DNA of 18,542 nucleotides from an uncultured Eubacteriales bacterium (GTDB lineage Bacteria; Bacillota; Clostridia; Oscillospirales; Acutalibacteraceae): assembly GCA_934675165.1 (NCBI GenBank), contig CAKUPP010000023.1:1-18542 (forward strand), written 5' to 3'. The position numbers and the translations under genes were made by a program. Position 1 is the first letter of the stretch. Every line of letters starts with the position of its first letter. The notes under the pieces were generated by a model. It saw nothing but the letters and a program-made list of their open reading frames with translations, ran no database searches and was not told the DNA's origin. This document shows, in pieces, positions 15,571-18,542 of the stretch.

Positions 15571-18198
15571 CTATTTCCCACTTTGGTGCTTTTTATTAAA
15601 ATCACTCACCCATTCAAAATACGGCATACCATTAATCGTTCCTTTATCTAAAAAGAAGCCCCCCGCATAAACTTTGGCCATACCATCACAAGTTACTATT
15701 GAAGTCAATTTTGGACAATAACAAAATGCATATTTATCAAATTTAATTACACTATTAGGAAATATTATCGAAGTAACTTTTGGACAATAGCCAAATGTAA
15801 ACTCACCAATTTCAGTTACGCCATCTAAAATTTCTATTAATTCAAGATTTTCGTAACTTTTTAAGAACATTGAAACTCCACTATCTTTCGCCAACTCGAG
15901 ATTTAACTTAACTTTGCTCAATTTGTTACAATCTTTAAAAGTAAACATATCTATGGTATCTATTTTCTTAAAAAAAATCACTTCTTCCAAATTTTCGCAA
16001 TCACTAAACACATCACATCCCATATGTGGCGTATTCCCTAGAAAAGTTATGCGCTTTAATTTCGAACAACCTTTAAATGCACAATTTTCTATTTCTTTTA
16101 CATTCTTTGGAATAACTATTTCAGTAAAACTTAAACAATTTTCAAATGCTCCTCCATTTATAGATTCTACACTTTCAGGAATTTTTACATTGGTTAAATT
16201 TTTACATCCTAAAAATGATTCATCACCTATTATTTTCAATCCATCTGGAAGTATTACCTCTTTTAAAGTTAAAAGACCGCAAAATGCATTTTCACGTATA
16301 ATACTGATACCCGGATCAACATTTATTTTAGCTGACACATTTTTTCTGTAATCTTCACTCTTAGATATTTTTTTTATATTATTTAAATCTTGTAATTTTT
16401 CACATTCATCAAATACTCTGTTACCTATATCTATAACTTCAATACCACCAGCACAATCTGTTATTGACGTTAATTTACCACAATCAAAAAAAGCTTTTTC
16501 ACCTATTGCTTCCAATCTCTGTGGCAAGTTTATTTTTTTCAAATTTTTGCAACTTTTAAACGCATTATTTCCTATAATCGCCAATCTCGATTCACTACTA
16601 AAAATAACTTCCTCCAAATTCACACATTCTCTAAATGCGTCATTATTTATTGTGACTACACTTGACGGAATAATTATTTTAAATGGAATAGGAATTTCAC
16701 GCAGTGTTCCCAAACTTATTTCTGTTATTCCCTCATCAATGTATATAACTACATTTTTACACGAGTGTAACATACCTATAAATTTATCCATTCTACTAGG
16801 ATCGTTTATAACTTCTTTGCAAAGCGTAACAACTTTCCAATCCCGAAGCTTTTCAACATCTTTAACAATATATTCCAAACTACTATTTAGTATTTCTTGT
16901 AAAGCACTGAGTATCTTATTAAAATTTTTCGCAATTTCTTCTTCATAATTATTTGATATTAAATTAATATTTAATCCCTTTATTTCGGCAATAGCCTCAT
17001 ACTGTGGTTTAATAATCTCATACCAAAATTCAAAATTTTTTGCTTTTACGTCCCCATAGTCAGAAAACTCTTTAATAATTTTTGCACGATCATTAAACTT
17101 AACAATTTCATCGTAAAATTCTTTTGATAAAACTAATGAATAGGACCGTTTTAATGATTTCAATTTTTCACATGTATTTACTAAAAAAGTTAAAATTTCT
17201 TCGTCAAATCTTTTACACAAATATTTATCCATTATAATATTTTTATCTAATACCACACTAATATTTTCTGCTGTTCTAGCAAGAGTCAGTTCTGAACCAT
17301 TAATAATATATTTTTTCAATCTTTTCTTAATAACATAATCCAAACGCATTAATTTTAACTCCAGTGCTTTTTCATTCATACCTCTCCAGCTCATATCATT
17401 CGTAATATTAAACATATCATCAAGCCACAAATCCGTATGTTGTGATTTTGCAGGAATATCATCAGTCGTATAATATTTGCTAATAAACGGAACATTTTTT
17501 ACCCTTTTATCTTTTACCCACTTATTATATATAGCATCAAGTAACTTCACAACACCGTCGCACGCAGATTTGTGTGTAAAAACACTGCTAACCCACGTAG
17601 CGCGACCTTTTCTCATCACAGATTCAATTGATTTCGTATCATCAGCTTCATTATTTTTTTCCATTTTTTCTTCGGCACTAGTATCAATTTTTACATCAGT
17701 ACTTTGAACTTCAGGTTCTACTTTATAATATTCATGGACTAATTTCGACAATTGTTCTCCCAAATTTTTTTTACCACTATCTGCATCCTTAAACGCTTTA
17801 ACCATAGCACCGGATTTAACAATACCTTTTTTGACACTTACTTCAAACGGCTTCACCAAAAACGCACTACACAATTTACAATAATCGTCCCACCTTAATC
17901 TATCGTTCGTACCAACAACTACTTTTTTATTAAGTATCATATTTATAAACGCAGTTACAGATACACCGGCAATGGAAAATTTTTTTGCAGAATTATTGGT
18001 ATTTTTTAAATAATACTGTTTTATTATATTACTTTCCTTTAGCTTTTTAGCTAGTTCTATTAGAGTATTACAATTTCCACTATTAACCTCATCCGCAATA
18101 TCACTAAAAGCTTTACCCACATTTTCAGCATCTTTTGTTTTAGGTCTTACAGCATTTACTATCTTTTTAGACATATTTTTAAAAAAATTAAATTTCAC
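15571..18198 (-). CDS. Large BspA-type leucine-rich-repeat protein without signal peptide
   Basis: The product has about 875 residues. The first 500 are helical, charged and unlike anything I recognise, with an acidic Ser/Glu-rich linker around 165-195. From about 515 to the end runs a series of BspA/Treponema-type repeats (LRR_5), each about 23 residues with the pattern I-x2-xAF-x2-C-x2-L-x2-I-x-(I/L)P, for example FRECVNLEEVIF and FKSCKNLKKINLPQ. Such repeats form a curved sheet that binds proteins; in secreted relatives they bind host matrix. Here there is no signal peptide or membrane segment, so the protein is cytoplasmic or leaves by another route. The frame opens at GTG 18207, but that codon lies inside AAGGGTG (18211-18205), which serves the GTG at 18198 with a 6-base spacer. 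The promoter is at 18264-18292. Confidence 0.8.
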   Translation of the reverse strand: MKFNFFKNMSKKIVNAVRPKTKDAENVGKAFSDIADEVNSGNCNTLIELAKKLKESNIIKQYYLKNTNNSAKKFSIAGVSVTAFINMILNKKVVVGTNDRLRWDDYCKLCSAFLVKPFEVSVKKGIVKSGAMVKAFKDADSGKKNLGEQLSKLVHEYYKVEPEVQSTDVKIDTSAEEKMEKNNEADDTKSIESVMRKGRATWVSSVFTHKSACDGVVKLLDAIYNKWVKDKRVKNVPFISKYYTTDDIPAKSQHTDLWLDDMFNITNDMSWRGMNEKALELKLMRLDYVIKKRLKKYIINGSELTLARTAENISVVLDKNIIMDKYLCKRFDEEILTFLVNTCEKLKSLKRSYSLVLSKEFYDEIVKFNDRAKIIKEFSDYGDVKAKNFEFWYEIIKPQYEAIAEIKGLNINLISNNYEEEIAKNFNKILSALQEILNSSLEYIVKDVEKLRDWKVVTLCKEVINDPSRMDKFIGMLHSCKNVVIYIDEGITEISLGTLREIPIPFKIIIPSSVVTINNDAFRECVNLEEVIFSSESRLAIIGNNAFKSCKNLKKINLPQRLEAIGEKAFFDCGKLTSITDCAGGIEVIDIGNRVFDECEKLQDLNNIKKISKSEDYRKNVSAKINVDPGISIIRENAFCGLLTLKEVILPDGLKIIGDESFLGCKNLTNVKIPESVESINGGAFENCLSFTEIVIPKNVKEIENCAFKGCSKLKRITFLGNTPHMGCDVFSDCENLEEVIFFKKIDTIDMFTFKDCNKLSKVKLNLELAKDSGVSMFLKSYENLELIEILDGVTEIGEFTFGYCPKVTSIIFPNSVIKFDKYAFCYCPKLTSIVTCDGMAKVYAGGFFLDKGTINGMPYFEWVSDFNKKHQSGK

Positions 18199-18258
18199 AA
18201 CTATCACCCTTTCATAAAAACAAATTACAATTTTAAGACAACAAATATGTTAGTTATG

Positions 18259-18292
18259 TGTAAATTATATATATTTACAATTAATTTTTCAA
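18259..18292 (-). promoter_or_regulatory. Promoter of the leucine-rich-repeat gene with an overlapping inverted repeat
   Basis: On the minus strand a -35 TTGAAA (18292-18287), a 17-base spacer and TATAAT (18269-18264) form a near-consensus promoter about 65 bases before the start codon. The -10 is overlapped by an inverted repeat with 7-base arms TGTAAAT (18259-18265) and ATTTACA (18273-18279), a possible regulator site. The sequence is AT-rich, so the inverted repeat could be fortuitous. Confidence 0.55.
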
Positions 18293-18387
18293 TATTTATA
18301 TTTATTACAATCATTTTCAAAAATAAGTGTGGAACTAAAAAAGTAACATAAAAAATCTGATTCCTGCCGAATATCTTAAAATTATTT

Positions 18388-18523
18388 TACTTCCTTCTAT
18401 AAAAATCAAATTATATATTTGATTCAGACTGTAGACAAAGCAGGTTTTCTTTCATTCAGAAAACATGCTTTAAATTTTTTGGAAAGTGAAATGAAACAAA
18501 TTCGAAAAATTAAGCAGTAAACC
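18388..18523 (+). pseudogene. Possible C-terminal fragment of a decayed gene
   Basis: A plus-strand open stretch of about 45 codons with no usable early start ends in TAA at 18521-18523. Its second half reads as protein-like sequence (LIQTVDKAGFLSFRKHALNF, then LESEMKQIRKIKQ). A second reading frame just upstream also looks slightly protein-like (NLIPAEYLKI), as if frameshifted. It may be a remnant of a transposase or another gene, but I recognise no family. Apart from this and the promoter at 18259-18292, the last 340 bases show no feature. Confidence 0.25.
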
Positions 18524-18542
18524 TCAAAACGGTGTGTATACC

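Noticed and set aside
15914..16948. Long plus-strand open frames opposite the leucine-rich-repeat region (and similar ones opposite other genes)
   Set aside because: They have no ribosome binding sites or family features and mirror the repeat periodicity of the real minus-strand gene.
1..18542. CRISPR arrays, tRNA or rRNA genes
   Set aside because: No regularly spaced repeats and no conserved tRNA or rRNA segments were seen on either strand.

Overview
The window comes from a low-GC (roughly 30% by eye) Firmicute of clostridial type. The evidence is a SpoVAC spore membrane protein, the yaaO-yaaQ-holB-yaaT housekeeping cluster, a UvrD/PcrA helicase with the N-terminal extension typical of Clostridia, and strong AGGAGG ribosome binding sites. 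Almost every gene is on the minus strand. The exceptions are spoVAC and a transposase stub. Several traits suggest a host-associated lineage with a shrinking genome: an OTU-like cysteine protease candidate, a large BspA-type leucine-rich-repeat protein without a signal peptide, a decayed insertion sequence, and gaps in normally conserved clusters. An intracellular symbiont of a eukaryote (for example a gut-protist symbiont from the Oscillospirales) would fit, but that is inference only.

Region 1 (1-428) holds the first 11 codons of a gene running off the left edge, preceded by a leader of about 130 nt with several possible helices, then a minus-strand terminator. Region 2 (429-3924) is a four-gene minus-strand operon with a near-consensus promoter at 3896-3924. 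It encodes two unknown cytoplasmic proteins, a membrane-anchored protein with an OTU-like Cys/His pair, and a small lipoprotein. None matches a housekeeping family I know, and this is the most novel part of the window. Region 3 (3960-4223) is an insertion sequence remnant next to a strong bidirectional terminator.

Region 4 (4232-7662) holds a cysteine-rich conserved clostridial protein and the PcrA-type helicase. Region 5 (7809-11170) is the operon of an Orn/Lys/Arg decarboxylase, the c-di-AMP receptor DarA, DNA polymerase III delta-prime and the Fe-S protein RicT, closed by a terminator. The usual tmk and yaaR genes are absent. Region 6 is spoVAC alone on the plus strand with a sigma-G-like promoter, converging on rlmB.

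Region 7 (11689-15531) is an iron-uptake operon read right to left: a FeoA-FeoB fusion, a small FeoB-associated Cys-rich membrane protein, a DtxR-family regulator and rlmB. An imperfect palindrome overlaps the -35 of its promoter and is a natural candidate operator for the DtxR-family regulator. Region 8 (15571-18292) is the large leucine-rich-repeat protein with its own promoter. The last 250 bases contain only that promoter and a possible plus-strand gene fragment.
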